Positions 1 to 13,394 are shown, numbered from the stretch's first letter. The stretch: 64,000 nt of DNA from Atriophallophorus winterbourni (GCA_013407085.1 JACCGJ010019459.1:1-64000), one strand, 5' to 3'. The notes: generated from the letters alone by a model not told the origin. A program made the numbers and translations.

Positions 1-734
1 TAGATTTCTGTAGTAACTCAGCTATCTTATTATGAAAAATTACTGATATTCCTTTAAAATTATAAAAAAAGAATAAAAGAAAGAAATTTTATTCGCGAAA
101 ATCCTATGGTTGGTAATAATGATCAATAATTTCTAAAAAGTTTGTACAATCAGATTTTAGTATGTACATTTGCTAAAACATGTTCAAGGTCATTTCTGCA
201 GCGGAATTTGAGGTTCAATAAATATAAAGGTAACAGTATTTACAAGTTGCTTTCAGATAAAATATACGTCATCTGATTTATTACAAAAACACTGTTATTG
301 AGAGGAAAAGTGAATGAATGAATGAATCAGAAATGAAAAGTTCAGTTTAATCTTCATTTTTAATAAGGTTTACAAAGATTTTCCAGTCTAGTTAACGAAT
401 GATAGGTGGTATTCTACTACTAGTCAATATATAATTGCACCTTAATTTGAACGATATAATATTTTGATCCTTTTGAAAAATGTTGGTGATACGTTCAAGC
501 TAGATGGTGTAATAATTAGAGTGAGGACAAGGTCAAAAATATTGTTCCTAAACCATTCGTTTATGAACACCTTGTGTATAACCTGAACGTTTGACTGTAT
601 TAGAGAAAGAATTGAAGCGTAAATCGGTACTTTCTACACAGTCAAGTGTAGGCTCCTTAAAACCAATCTATCAAGCCTTGAAGTGATGAAGTCGTAGTCG
701 GTCGAATGATTAAAGCGGGAAAAAGTTGTGCACA
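1..734. other. AT-rich stretch, no gene recognised
   Basis: AT-rich sequence with no convincing coding frame in either direction. A short GAAT microsatellite lies near 312-328. The last ~100 bases may already belong to the Gypsy remnant that follows. Confidence 0.5.
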
Positions 735-2120
735 GAGTCATTAAGAAGCGCTTGCTGTTTATTTAGCTGTCATGCGCTTAGACAAGTATTTATTTGGTCA
801 TTAATTCACTATAATAACCTTTCAAGAAGCAGTGAAATATATTTACATCCAGATATCTTCATTGGCCGAATCTACTGCAGCAAGGGTTCAGAGATGTAAC
901 ATAGCTGTTGTTGAACAAAATAACATCATTGATCGTTGTAGTGTAAAACTATTTTCGCATGTAGATTTCTTATCCCACAAGGCCGTGACATATGAAATGA
1001 CAGGCAGTACAGACTGCTCGTTGGTTTAACCTCCATGTGTATCTCGTTCAAATTTAGGATTTGAAACAAAGAAAAATTTTGGTCCGATAATGGCTGCAGT
1101 TAAACGAGGTTGGTCAGCCAAATCCAATAAAAATTATACAGCTTAATATCAGCGCCCTGATGAAGTATGTCTGACACCCGAAGGTCTGTTGTGTATAAAT
1201 GATCGCATAGTTATTCCTCTACCACTTCGCAAACAAATTCTTGATGATTTGAATTCCAGGAACTTATGCATTGAAAAAATGAAATAATTGGCCAGACAAT
1301 TATGCTGGTGGCGTGAAATCGATACTGATATCCGTAAAATTGCTTCTTTGTGCCATTCCGGTCAACACAAATTATTCCTTCAGGTATAAATTAGGACTCC
1401 AAGGCCATCGGCTTGTGAAGACTGGCACATATTCATAGATTACTGTGAAATATTCCTAAAGAAATTCTATGCTATTGTAATTATCAATTCGTATTTAAAA
1501 TTGCAACAATTATGACTTAATATTTACCCTAATTCTCATTTCACAATGCTTGCGATACGAAAGGTTTTCAGCCGTTAACGTGTACCCATAGCTGTTGTGA
1601 GTTATCATGAAAGCCATTTCTCTGCTTTACACGCTACTCAGTGGCTGCATTCACTTGGATGCCGACATTTTTCACTTCACCCAAACATCCACAATCGAAT
1701 AAATTAGCCGAAAACTTTGTAGATACACTAAAACGTGCTTATTTCTCTGGTTCATCAACATTATTTAAGAAACTTTATCGATTTTTGGAAATTTCTTGCT
1801 TCAATATCGTATTAGTAAACATTTTATCACTGAAAAGTCACCATCTATGTTATCAAAATCTCGATCATTGTGATCTAATTTCCTGCAACTTGTTTACGTC
1901 AAAGTATGATATTATCCTGGGAATGGTTACCATCCAATTACGGGTATCGTGTTAGACAAGATCGGAAGAACGAAGGTGAAAATACTTGATTTGGGAGACG
2001 GAACATTGCACAAACGTCATGCAGATGAAATTATCTACAATGAATCAGGTGATTTTCGTTCTAATACTGGTTATTTAGCAACCATAACACAACACTTCTA
2101 GATTCTTCAGAAATTACTGG
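735..2120 (+). mobile_element. Ty3/Gypsy LTR retrotransposon pol remnant (RNase H + integrase), broken
   Basis: Conceptual translation across several stops and frame breaks shows a typical Gypsy pol order. Around 735-830 is an RNase H tail resembling EALAVYLAVMRLDKYLFGH, and about 880-990 has the end-of-RNase-H motif ending VDFLSHK. An integrase zinc-binding region with CHSGQ lies near 1350-1370, and the integrase core follows at 1675-1740 (SPKHPQSNKLAENFVDTLKR). Stops interrupt every domain, so this is a dead copy. No LTRs or protease were recognised. Assignment to Ty3/Gypsy rests on domain order and motifs; the clade is not decided. Confidence 0.72.
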
Positions 2121-3610
2121 ATCAAGTCAACATTTCTGACTTTCGAAAAGACTGAGAAACAATCCGATTCGAGATTACAAGAACCCGAGGACGATTGTGA
2201 ACTGCGGCATATGTGGTGATTGTTTAAATGACAAGCAATAATACTGATATTCATATTCTCAGTGTTCAACTTATATACATGAATATCTACCGCGTTATTC
2301 AAATACTGGACGTGTTTGATTCTCGCCACTATTATTTGTTAAGTAGTTTTATTCAATTTATTACAATACAATTCATTACAGGATATTCTTCCGTGTAGTC
2401 ACCAAGTCGGTCTGACGAAGTCTGTCATAGGATAGTTCGTTTCAAAGGAGGTGATCCCTCACATTTATAATTTTATGACCCATGGCGACCACGCTGATGC
2501 AAACTTTGACGACGGAAAAGGCAAGGATAACAATGGTGCTTAGGAGAGCAATTCAATCAGAGTTTTTGCAAAATAGAAGTTTAACTTCGTATTAGCCAGG
2601 AGTGAACGCGGCATATTCACGTAGTGTTTTGACGACGCTCTCTCCACAAGTTCTACACCAGCAATCAACTGCTTCAGCCTAAATTCAAAAGAAGCCGTAG
2701 TGCGCCTAAGTATGGCAGCCTTCAACATACCATATGGTAAACGTGAGAGCATAGGATTTACAAATTCTACTACTTCTTTTGCAATATGCGATGGTATTTG
2801 TGATTGAAGGAAATTAACACATGAGACCTTGAATTATAGTTCATTTAAAACAAAAGATCATCTATCTGTATGATCCAGCTTTGTCGGTTAGCGGTGTCGA
2901 AATTGGGTGAGTTGAAACCGATAAAGTTTACTCGGGAATCAGAAATGACAATTGGTTTGAATGAGATTATGGCAAAATTACAAAATATATGAGTGTTCCA
3001 CACAAAAATGGAAAAACTATCGCAAATTTTGTTGCGTTTAATTATAAAAAAGTGCCTAAGACAAATGTTATAGTCAAAACGGACAAAGAAAGGAACTAAT
3101 ATTGATGGAAAATACAATATCCACTGCTATTATCCTCACACAACAATATTTCAAAACCCGAACTCCGGTGCATAATTTGTTCGAGTACGATGCGGGATAC
3201 GGTGATACAACAATTTTTCTGTTAAACTTCGTGATGCAAAAACAACTAACAAAACTGCGCAAGCAAACAAGGCAGAACGAAGAAGCGCGCGACAATTTTA
3301 TGCGGAATTATGTTGAGTAAAACAAACATCGATGGCAATAGAATTACATTCTAGTATTGAATTTACAAATTGCTAGAAGTTTCAATGTTTTTGCACGAAG
3401 CTATGCGTATGACTGAAGGCTATTCCGTTTGGTTGTACGAGGAATGTTTTCTGAGGAATTGAGACTTTGGGACTTTTTCCTGTCAACAACTTTGAAATTA
3501 CCTGAAGCTCCTTTGCCATTTGTTGGCAACACGAACTAGAGAATGTTTCTCAACCGCGTGACAAGGGGCTGCAAGATGTACGGACACAACGTTTTAAAAT
3601 AATAAAAATA
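2121..3610. other. No recognised gene between Gypsy and CR1 remnants
   Basis: Only short open frames (up to about 90 codons on either strand) without recognisable motifs. It may be non-coding or LTR sequence of the Gypsy element or old LINE 3' sequence, but nothing specific supports either. Confidence 0.4.
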
Positions 3611-3955
3611 ATTTTCCCTTGGAATACACGTAATCACTCAAATTGCCTCGCAATACCGCACTCAAGACTTGACGGGCGGCGCCATTTCTTCTCTGTCCGT
3701 ATCTGCTTTCTATGGAATGCACTACCGCAAGACGTTGTGAATGCAACAACATTTGATATTTTTAAAGCAAAACTAGATGCATATATCAAACAACACCCCA
3801 TAATCGGTCCTGTGTATTGAATCAACATGAACGCAGACAAACATGCAACAATGTGTTTTTGATTACATTTTTTGTAATAGTTGTCATCCAATGCTACATG
3901 TAAAGCAATTGCTTTTTTCACCATAAAATCTTGATTCTTGATCATGTACTTGGCA
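3611..3955 (+). mobile_element. CR1-type LINE, 5'-truncated 3' end
   Basis: A single frame from about 3637 to 3820 encodes the C-terminal end of a CR1 ORF2. Its [18 protein letters not shown] motif is followed by FDIFKAKLDAYI and a stop. About 130 bp of 3' UTR ends in a short repetitive tail (AAAATCTTGATTCTTGATC) near 3922-3945. The reverse transcriptase core is absent, as expected of a 5'-truncated LINE insertion. The next CR1 copy begins almost immediately and has the same style of 3' tail, so both belong to one family. Confidence 0.75.
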
Positions 3956-5590
3956 GCAACACCTGCGTCGAATGAACCCTATGAAATCCCATGAAGCGGA
4001 TGGAATCACTCCGGCTATACTAAAATCCTGTGACCAGCAGCTGTGTGAACCTTTGTGTGAATTTTTTAAACATTCTCTAACTGAGGGAGTGGTGCCAACA
4101 GAATGTGAGACAGGGGTATTTTCACCTATCTACAAAGGCGGTAGACGTTCATATCCGGCAAACTACCGTCCTGTCACCCTACTTTCTGTGATATCCAAAG
4201 TTCTAGAGCGTATGGTGACAGAAAAAATTGTTCATTACGTGGAATCACAAAATATGCTATCTGTAGCGCAGCACGGCTTTCGTAAATCTCGCTCATGCTT
4301 GACAAACTTGTTGACGGTGTTAAACGACAGGAACAAAGCGTTTGACGAAGGAGCTAGCATCCACGCTTGCTACCTGGATATGTCTAAAGCTTTTGACAGA
4401 GTTGATCACTTTCGAATAATACAAAAGCTGAAGCAGATGGCTATTAGCGGACAGCTAATCGTATGGCCTGAAATTTACCTCAGAGGGCGCAAGGCGATCG
4501 TTCGAATCAACGGGGTACAATCACAGGCTATTATTGCCTCTAGTGGCGTACCGCAAGGTTCAGTACTTCGGCCATTACTTTTCTTGGCTTACATCAACGA
4601 CCTACCAGAGACGCTAGCAAGCAAGGTGATTCTCTTTGCTAATGATATTAAACTTTGGACGCGGATAAAATAAACTGCGGATTGTGTAAAGCTGCAACGT
4701 GATCTTGATTCTCTCCACGAATGATCGGTACGGAATAATTTCCCATTCAATTTACAAAAATGCAAGGTGTTGGAAATTAGTAAGCCATTCCAGTACTAAT
4801 ATCACTTTGGGCAGACGATTTTGAGCTGGACCGAGTCGGAAAGGGATGTTGGAGTCTGGGTATGCGGCAGCCTGAAGAACAGCCTGCATTGTGAGGTCAT
4901 CTACAAGCGTGCTTCTAAGCTTCTAGGTATGCTGCGACGGATTTTCAGAACCTTCTCGCCTGGAACGTTGCCCACCATCATGAAAGCCTATTTAATTCCA
5001 ACCATGGAGCATGCATCACAAGCTTGGACTCAGTGGTTAAAAAGGATATACCATTGCTTGATAAAATATACCATCGTGCAACCCAACTCGTAAGAGGTTT
5101 CCGGAAACCAACGTACGAGAACTATTGCAAAAACTGAGACTACCCACTCCCGTTCAAAGAAGCCTTCGAAGTGATGTGATACTAACATACAAAATATTAA
5201 ATACAACACATCATCCCTTAAAACATTTATTCGAATACAGTGAGTCAGGACATACACCCAGCCACTCAGCAACACTGCAAATTCCCCACTCCCGTATCAC
5301 CTGTCGCCGATATTTTTATTGTGTACGTGTCTGTTCACTTTTGAATTCCCTCACCAAAACTCTTGTAATCTCTGCCAGCGTCGAAACGTTCATTCGAAAT
5401 TTGGATACTTATTTGTTGCATGACGATTTAACGACACCTACGTATTGACTCATGATAACTATACAACATGACTATGCTTGACATTACATGTTTATTTTAT
5501 GCCTTTTTCCTGAACGAAAATTTACTATGATATGGTAATTGTGAAGCTATGTGTTTTTGTGACCATAAAATCTTGAATCTTGAATGTTGG
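3956..5590 (+). mobile_element. CR1-type LINE reverse transcriptase, inactivated
   Basis: Frame 3972-4673 encodes a reverse transcriptase with fingers/palm motifs: AQHGFRKSRSCLTNLL, LDMSKAFDRVDH, GVPQGSVLRPLLF. The catalytic box reads FAND instead of FADD, so one metal-binding aspartate is lost. The thumb and C-terminal part continue in shifted frames at 4821-5093 and 5125-5448. The 3' UTR ends with AAAATCTTGAATCTTGAATG near 5567-5585, matching the tail of the preceding fragment. Upstream endonuclease sequence is missing. The frameshifts and the D-to-N change mark a dead copy. Confidence 0.85.
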
Positions 5591-6328
5591 CAGTGATGTA
5601 TTTCTTGATGGTAGGAAGAAAAGTACACTTGCGATCCTTAGCAGGCAAGATTGCAGGTTTAATAATAATAACCACCGGAGGGTGATTGGCCGAATTCTTA
5701 GGCTTGCTGGTCTTGGGTTTCTTTGCAACGGGTTGTGCTGATACAGCAATGGAGGTGTAGATTATTCGTTGCCGTTCACAACGTATTCTGATATTATGGT
5801 AATTTGGAATACAACAGAAAAACTGAACTGAACTGAACTCCTAATTTATTGATGAGTGTTTTTTCTGTTATATTTCAAATTACAATCATACCAGAAGACA
5901 TTGTGAAAGATAATGTGCTGAATTTGAACATTCTTTTGTGGCATTCCACCGATAAATCACAGCTGGCTGTGTTGACTTTTCAGGCAAAAATTGTGCTCTG
6001 CAAACATTTGTATGAATTTGTCTCACAGATTAAAGTATCTAATAGAGTTGCAAAATAAGCACGCTCCGCTGTTGCGTGTGAGAAGACATCAAATGCCGTC
6101 CTGGTGGAAACTCAAGTACGTTGGTCTACCCGTAATCTTGAAGAATCTTGCCTCAGTGCTTACCAAACCGTTGTGCTAGCTCATCCATCAATGGTTGCTC
6201 CTGTGAGTGGTTCCATGTGAGTGAAATGAAGCAATAGTAGTGCCAATACACAACTTGAACTTGAACTTTAGTCGTGATCGTTGAATATTTCAACCGGACA
6301 AAAAGGAAAAAAACGTATCGAAAGTGAT
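5591..6328. repeat. Fragments of LINE 3' ends with short tandem tails
   Basis: No gene is seen. Two short tails of the kind that end LINE insertions occur here: tandem CTGAA units at about 5818-5838 and tandem ACTTGA units at about 6250-6267. The sequence between them has only short unmatched open frames. Read as two 5'-truncated LINE ends of undetermined families. Confidence 0.45.
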
Positions 6329-6423
6329 GTGTGTTTTTCTGCAGCTTTCCACAGAATGAAACTTTGGAAGCTCGATTGGCTTTTTAGTCATTTAATGTCC
6401 TGTGTAAACTGAACTGAACTGAA
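6329..6423 (+). repeat. LINE 3' end with CTGAA tail, copy 1
   Basis: This segment resembles the one at 7325-7402. Both contain GCTTTCCAC, a purine-rich stretch, then GATTGGCTT or AATTGGCTT, TTAG, CATTTA and GTCCT, and both end in CTGAA repeats (here three units at 6408-6422). Shared sequence plus a simple tail fits 5'-truncated insertion of one LINE family. Confidence 0.5.
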
Positions 6424-7184
6424 GCTGAGGGAAAATGGCGCAAAATATAAACGATCCAGTTTAAATGAGGTTTTAATTCACCATTCATATTGTTCATGTT
6501 TTCCTTTCCCGTTAGATATAAGTTATTTTCGTTCTCCATTATTACCTGCATACTAGGATAGGTATTTTTTATCATTATTTTTTTAATTCAATCTGCCGTC
6601 TATACAAAGTAAATGAAGAATTTTCTCTGTTTCGTCGAAGTCATTTAATCAAGATAAAATATGAAGGAAGACGTACGTGCTCGTCAGAAATCTATTCAAA
6701 TTTATTCCGTACGTTGGCCTTATTAGAACAGGGTGACACTAATGAATTCTTGAAAAGTGTCTCTTGCTCAAAATGTCTTTAATTTTCTTCTCACTTCGGC
6801 GTCGGCGTCTATGGGGTGACCTAATTGCAAATCTTCAAACTCCTGAAAGAGCATACAATGAAGCTCGCAAAAAATCGCAATCGTCTGAATCTTAGGCAAC
6901 ACTTCTTCATTGAAAAAGTGTAATAAGCTACCCTAAGAACTAATTGCTCGCATATCAGTCGGTGCGTTCAAAAGGGATTTGAATGCCTCGTGGCATGAGC
7001 TTTTCCTTGACTTATTAACATGATTATGCAGGTCGCATGTCGATAAAATTAGCATGACAATGTTTTTCATGTTAAATTTATACGGTTTTTATCGCGATGT
7101 AAAAAAACTGCCGAAAAAGCTAATTATATAACGTCTCGATTTAAATGTCATTTTTTAAATGAACTCACATATTTTCCCTAGCTA
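6424..7184. other. No recognised gene
   Basis: AT-rich, short frames only. No motif or repeat match was recognised on either strand. Confidence 0.4.
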
Positions 7185-7402
7185 ACCTGTCACCGTCTTG
7201 GTGAAGAGAAACCTAGTCGCAGCTACAAATACCTGGGACCGAAGGACGGTCTGGAAAACACCTGACGTACATAGCATAAGACAAGGATGCCATAGAATAA
7301 AGAGCAAATTTTGGCAGTGGTGCTTTGAAGCTTTCCACCGACAGAAATGCTGGACGTTCAATTGGCTTATTAGCCATTTACAGTCCTCTACCATCTGAAC
7401 TG
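7185..7402 (+). repeat. LINE 3' end with CTGAA tail, copy 2
   Basis: The distal part (7325-7402) matches the copy at 6329-6423 and ends in CTGAACTGAA. Overlapping open frames on both strands are unlike any known protein and are probably chance. Confidence 0.5.
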
Positions 7403-7519
7403 AAAATATTAATATAATTTTTCCCTACATTCCCATATTAATTTATTGTGTCCATCGCTGTTGCGGATTAAGTTTTAATCATTGATTAAGTGCCTCTCGA
7501 AACAGTGTGAGATAAGCGT

Positions 7520-9680
7520 CTCTCGAATGCATCAGTTTGTATGAATGTCCCCGTGTATGTGTTTGTTTTATCAAAGAAAAGATAACTGGAATACTTATTG
7601 GATTGGTCTCACTTCAACAGCCTCGGAAGCTGCAAACCTGTTGTCTGAACACTACGCCCCAATTTTCAACCCTACTTATTCTACAAACTCCTCCCATTTT
7701 TCTTCTCCCTCACATGACGTACAGGAAATGCCGGAAATAATGTTTACCTCTGATGCGGTCCACAAGAAGATTTCATGTCTACGGCAATACTCTTCACCAG
7801 GACTCGACGGCATCCACCCTAGGATCCTGAAAGTAGCCGCATTGCACATATCTAATCTACTTGCCACGTATTTCCAACGTTGTATGGACTCCGCCACTGT
7901 CCCCCAAGCTTGGAAAGAAGGTGTTATCACGCCTATCTTTAAAGGCGGTATCCGGTCGGAACCCGCAAATTATCGTCCCATTGTGCTGTTGTCAGTCATT
8001 TCTAAAGTCATGGAGAGCATAATCTCTGACCACCTTGTTTCACATCTGGAAACAAATCGACTTTTAATCACACAACACGGCTTTCGCGCCAACCGTTCAT
8101 GCACTTCCAACTTGCTTCTCGCACGGGATGCCTGGACGAAATCTGTGGACGAAGGCATTGGTGTCGATGCAGTATTTCTGGATTTCTCCAAGGCATTCGA
8201 CCGCGTCGACCACGCATTCTTTTACTTAAACTCGCTGCCTGCGGCGTTGGGTCATCCTTATTGTCCTGGATGAAGTACTTTCTTCGCGACCGCTCCCTCT
8301 GTGTTCGTGTGCGTGACTGCTATTCTGCCCGCTTCCCAATCAAGTGCGGTCTGCCACAAGGCTCCGTTCTTGGTCCCCGACTCTTCATCATTTTCATCAA
8401 TGATATTGGCCAAAACATTGAATCGCCGTTCCTCCTATTTGCGGACGATGTCAAAATCTGGCGCTCACTCAAATCGCCAAGGGATTCACACGTCTTACAA
8501 GATGACTTAGATCGTTTACACAGCTGGTCTTTGAGGAATCATCTCCCATTTAACACCTCCAAGTGTAGCGTTCTCCCCATCCGACACTCAGATCCGGTCG
8601 CTTACAGTTTGGGCTCAACAGTACTTCAGAGTGTTCGACAAGAAAAGGATCTCGGCATCATCATCCAGCACGATCTCGGTTGCACCATGCAATGCGAACG
8701 AGCAGCAGCGGTAGCCAATCGCAACACTGGCTTACTTCGCCGCGCTTTAGGCAGGTTTGACCGGTTTCTCTTCCCGACACTGCTGAATGTCTACATTCGT
8801 CCACACTTGGAGTACGCATACAGGCTTGGCAGCCTTGGCTATGCAAAGACGTGTCGCTTCTGGAAAGAGCCTAGCGATGTGCGACAAACCTTGTCAGTGG
8901 TATGCGTAACATGTCATACGAGGAAAGGTTACGCAGTTCAGATATCTTTTCCGTTACCTACCGTCTTCACCGCTGTGACATTTTACTTACCCACCGGATC
9001 TTGACTGCCCCTGCCATCCATGCAGCTCCCTATTCGTTCCCTCTTCAAGCACTAACCTCCAAGGACATGAGCTCTAACTGTTACATCAACAGAGCAGGCT
9101 TGAATGTCGACACAGCGTTTTCTCTGTGAGAGTTTGCAGTCAGTGAAGCACTTTTCCAAACACGCTTTTTGAGGCCTATTCTCTCGGTTCATTCAAAGGT
9201 CTCTTTGATTCTCACCTCCAGTAAATCTTTCACTTCCAAGACAAAAGTGCCCCGTAAACACCATTTTTATTTTTTTACAAACCCTAATGCATTTTTTCAG
9301 AAACTCACTAGCTCGTGGCAACGGTAAGTTATCTTTCTGTGCCATTTGCAATTTTGTCACAACCCCGCTAACTCTTTGCCAGTTTCATTGCTCTTCCGGA
9401 TCCCAGTTTCGATAGTCCGAGTACACGCAGTTTCAACTGACCCTGTTCCTGGGGATGTGGTGGGTAGCTGTATCCCGGGTTGACGCTCTACCTGTCCAAA
9501 TGCCACAAAAATCCATTGATGGTGCAGCCTAAACGCGAATGAGGCCGGCTATAAGGTCTCGGAAACTCAAAAATTGCTCTCTTTGCTTTTTCGACCAATT
9601 GCTCAATCTGTCCTGCGGTTTGTACAAGCTCTCAGCTTTTTATACCGTAATAAACTATTGAACTATTGAACGTAAAATAT
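7520..9680 (+). mobile_element. CR1-type LINE, long 5'-truncated copy with frameshift
   Basis: Reverse transcriptase spans two overlapping frames (7545-8273 and 8099-9004), broken by a frameshift near 8215. Recognisable motifs are SPGLDGIHPRIL, PANYRPIVLLSVISKV, QHGFRANRSC, FLDFSKAFDRVDH, GLPQGSVLGPRLF and an intact LLFADDVKIW catalytic box. C-terminal pieces continue to about 9225. The 3' UTR ends in ACTATTGAACTATTGAA at about 9655-9671, a CR1-type tandem tail. It is the best preserved CR1 in the window but is inactive through frameshifts and the missing endonuclease. Confidence 0.85.
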
Positions 9681-9850
9681 TGATAAAGACCTTGAAAATT
9701 ATCTGCAAATTTGATTTGATTGCACATGGTTTTTCACTGTTTTGGTGATGCATTTTGATCGCTCTTTCTTCCAGTTATGGAATGCAAATTATATCTCATA
9801 ATGCTTGTTCAACATATATCTTCGAGAGTTGAACTTACTACACATGGTAA

Positions 9851-11166
9851 ATGGTAAACTACACAATAACATTACTATGTAAGGTTATGGAAAGGTTTAT
9901 CCGCGATAAAATTTGTGGATATCTAACCAAACACTCTCTTCTGAATACCGCACAAAACGGCTTCCTAAAAGGTAGGTCATGTCTGACTAATTTGTTGAGC
10001 TTTCTAAGCGAGGTCACTAAGAGGATGGCTGATGGTATAGCTGTAGAAGTCTTCTATCTTGACCTCAGTAAGGCTTTTGATTCAGCCAACCATAGGCTTT
10101 TGCTTCTCAAACTTTCAGCCATAGGAGTATCAGGAAACCTTCTGGGCTGGATTCGAGCATTACTTAGCGACCGTTCCTTTACTGTCAGGGTAGATGATAC
10201 ATACTCCGCAAGTGCGCATCTAACGAGTGGGGTTCCCCAGGGCTCAGTCTTGGGGCCGTTGCTGTTCCTCAAATTCATTGATGATCTAGCCAACCAACTG
10301 CGCTCACCCTGTCATATGTTTGCTGAGGACGTTAAAATTGTCGGTAGGTCGAATAACTCAGATCTGATAAGTGACGTGGAAGCTGTAACGGCATGGGCGG
10401 TTAAGTGGGACCTTCCCCTTTACCTAGATAAGAGTCACTTGCTCTCTACACGGGCAGGCAACATGATTGTCTCTACGCCCTCAGCCCACACGGAGTTCCG
10501 TAGGGTAAAATCTACTAAGGATCTAGGAATCGTAGTCTCCGCAAACTCTAAGTGGGCTGACCAATGTGCTGCTGCGGCTCAAAGGGCCAGGAGAGAACTC
10601 TTTCGACTACGTTCAGCCCGCACTTGCAAAAAAGCTGAGGTGCCATTGCCCCTATACAAGGCAATAATAATACTACATTTAGAATGCTGTATCCAGGCTT
10701 GGAAGCCGTATTACCAGAAGGATATCGTGCAGCTAGAAAAGGTTGTGGCGGTTCAGGCTACGTGAAATTACAGTATATGTGTGTGTACAAGGTACAGAAG
10801 CTGGCCACTCGCATGATCGAGGGGTTAGCATACACAAATTATGAAAATCGTCCATTAGCACTAGAACTTTTCTCGCTTAGGAGGAGACAACTTAAAGGGG
10901 ATCTTATAGACGTTGTCAAAGGATTAAGTTGTCTCGAATTCGAATACTTCTTTCGTTTCTCTCTTTTGGTTGGTACACGAGGGCACAGTCTTAAGCTAAG
11001 TAAACAGCACACCAGGTTCGAATCCAGAACGCACTTCTTTAGCATCCGTATAGTTAACACATGGAACTCACTTTCCGCAGGACTAATCTCGGCAACTTCA
11101 TTACTTGCGGTCAAACATAGGCTGGACGAACGGTGGCAGGTGCACTTTCCGGAGCATTACCCTTAA
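9851..11166 (+). mobile_element. CR1-type LINE reverse transcriptase, second copy
   Basis: Frame 9851-10765 starts inside the fingers domain and encodes NGFLKGRSCLTNLL, LDLSKAFDSANH, GVPQGSVLGPLLF and MFAEDVKIVG. The catalytic box FAED replaces the first D of FADD with E. The C-terminal portion is in another frame at 10684-11166 and ends with a LINE-style WNSLSAGL region before a stop. It diverges from the 7.5-kb copy, so it is another family or an older insertion. No tail was identified. Confidence 0.83.
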
Positions 11167-11993
11167 GTCTAAATACCTCCATATTTATGGTCGAAAACCA
11201 CAAAAATATTTGGAAAATCATTTTGAAACACAAAAAGCGTTTCTTTTTCATTTTTCGTATTTGTTGGAGTAAACTGCTGTCCCTCATCTTTTCATTCGAT
11301 TGAACATGCAACATGCATTAACTCTCACCTTCCGGTGATGAGACCTCTACCATCTTAAATGCACAGTTATACACGCCTGTGTTACTTACGAATCAATCCT
11401 GGTTGTGGCGGGTGTTTTCAAGCACACATCCGAAAGAATCTGGTCACTCGTTTCGACTTGGTCGACTATCGCCCTGTGATACTGATACTGCTACTGAACA
11501 AAAGAATGTTAATCAATGCAGCTCACCAGACAAACGAATATATTTTCCTTTGTGTGCCTTCTATTGAAAAGGCGATTGACGTCCACTCAGATGAAGAAGA
11601 TGGAGCAGCTGAAAAATTGATTGCTTTTTGTATTATCCGCATAGATGAATAAACCCACAAACAAAAGTCATACAACGCACGAAGAAGTCGAAGCACGGGA
11701 AATTCAAATTATATTATTTGACCTTGGTACAGTCATCATCATCTTCTTTTTTAGGAAGCAAATGTATAGAGCAAGACAAAGTGCCCGAGCAATATGAAGC
11801 AGGAAAAGCAGATGAGCAAGCGCGTGAAAAATGTCAAAGCAGGCAAGCGGAATATGCAAAAGCAAATACGCAAAAAGAAGCTTGTTTTGTAGTTTTACTG
11901 CATGCGATTTTGTGTTTTGTTTGTTTTTTGTTAATCAAATTTGTTATAATAATAATATACCGGATCAAAGATTATGACACATAATAAAATACC
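11167..11993. other. No recognised gene
   Basis: AT-rich sequence with short frames. A + strand frame at 11718-11984 (88 codons) has a charged N-terminal half and a very hydrophobic C-terminus, but it resembles nothing known and lies between LINE remains. It is not called as a gene. Confidence 0.4.
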
Positions 11994-13190
11994 CTATCGC
12001 CGTTGACTTCGGTTTGCAGCCATATCTCTTAAGGTTTCCAGCCATAACGAATACGCCCAACTGAGCCTAGCGGTACGGTGAGTTTCTTTTTCCCAACGCG
12101 CCACGTCATGGACTGACCACCTAATCGTTTCTCCCAGCTTCTGCCAGGCTCTGTAAATAAAGCGCGGTTCGGTCAACGGTGAGAAGGCATTCTTAAAACA
12201 TGTCCCAACCATCGCATACGAGCAAGCGTCAGTATTTCTCTCTGTCCGTGGCCACCTGGTCCTAACATCCACTTGCAGACATCAATATTTGTAACGCTAG
12301 GCTGCCACCGAATGCGAGCAATCCTACACAAGCAACGGGTGTCAAAAACAGAAAGCTGACGGACATCTTCCGCTCGGATAGACCAGATTTGGCAACCATA
12401 AATTAATGTAGTACACACCACTGCGGTGTCTTTAGTATGGAGTGAAACATCGCGTCAACGCTACAAACGGCGGTTAGCATACGCTACACCCGTTTTGCGA
12501 ACACGTGAGATCTCGTCCTCGATACAACCGCCAGCAGAGATACAACTGCCAAGATAAACAAAGCTGTCGACCAATTCAAGATTGACATCGCACACCGATA
12601 GATTTGAAAGAGAGCCGCCCCAGTCCTTAGTAATTGTTTTACGCTTGTTAGGCGCAAAACACGTGCCATACCTTGAAGCTTCAGGTGCCAAGTGGTCCAG
12701 GGCTTGTTGCATTATATGAGCGTCATCTCCCAAAGGTGTGATGTCATCCGCATACTCTAGATCGGTAGCTTTATCACACGGTAGAAGTTCAACATCTGCG
12801 CCCAACAGACCGAATAAAGCTTTCCTTAGGACGTCGTCGATCGCGATGTTAAAAAGGAACGGCGAGATAGGGCAGCCCTGCCGAACCCCGCTGGAGATAT
12901 AACGAGAATTGTCCGTACGCTCGAACCTTGCCCGAGGTTTCGCAATATAATTCTTTCAGGACTCAAACATTTCTAGGGGCACTCCATGTCTCAGCAGACA
13001 GTTCCAAAGACTTCCGCGATCGATTGAATCGAATGCCGCTCGGATGTCAAGGAATACCACGATTGTTGGCCTACGAAATGCGTGATGTTTCTCCAGTAAC
13101 TGACGGTATGTGAAGATTTGATCGACCGGCACGAAACATATTTTTCTCCTCACGGTTTTGCTCTTTCCGTTTGATACTCAACCGGTGAGG
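11994..13190 (-). mobile_element. RTE-type LINE, 3' half of reverse transcriptase, reverse strand
   Basis: On the - strand the protein is read through several frames. At 13153-12956 is a fingers region with FLDIRAAFDSID. At 12805-12461 is a palm with DLEYADDITPLG (catalytic YADD intact) and FVYLGSCIS. At 12421-12173 is the RTE C-terminal signature LIYGCQIWS...[11 protein letters not shown]. The tail continues to 11994. The order [19 protein letters not shown] is typical of RTE elements. No endonuclease is present, so the copy is 5'-truncated and frame-broken. Confidence 0.82.
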
Positions 13191-13394
13191 CATGATGGGG
13201 GCCAGTATTTCAGGAGCTACTAAAATGAGACTGATACCCCGATGATTTTCACATTAATCGCGCCGTCACTTTTTGAAAAATCTGAGCATTACTGATTCTC
13301 TCCTAGGAATCGGAACGCATTTCTCAGTCCATATGTTGGCGAACACGCGCTTGAAGTTTTGCAGCTAAGCGTCGGATACCTGCTACCGGTGTGA

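Noticed and set aside
3972..11166. CR1 frames as host genes
   Set aside because: They encode reverse transcriptase with broken catalytic boxes and frameshifts and end in LINE tails. Mobile element remains.
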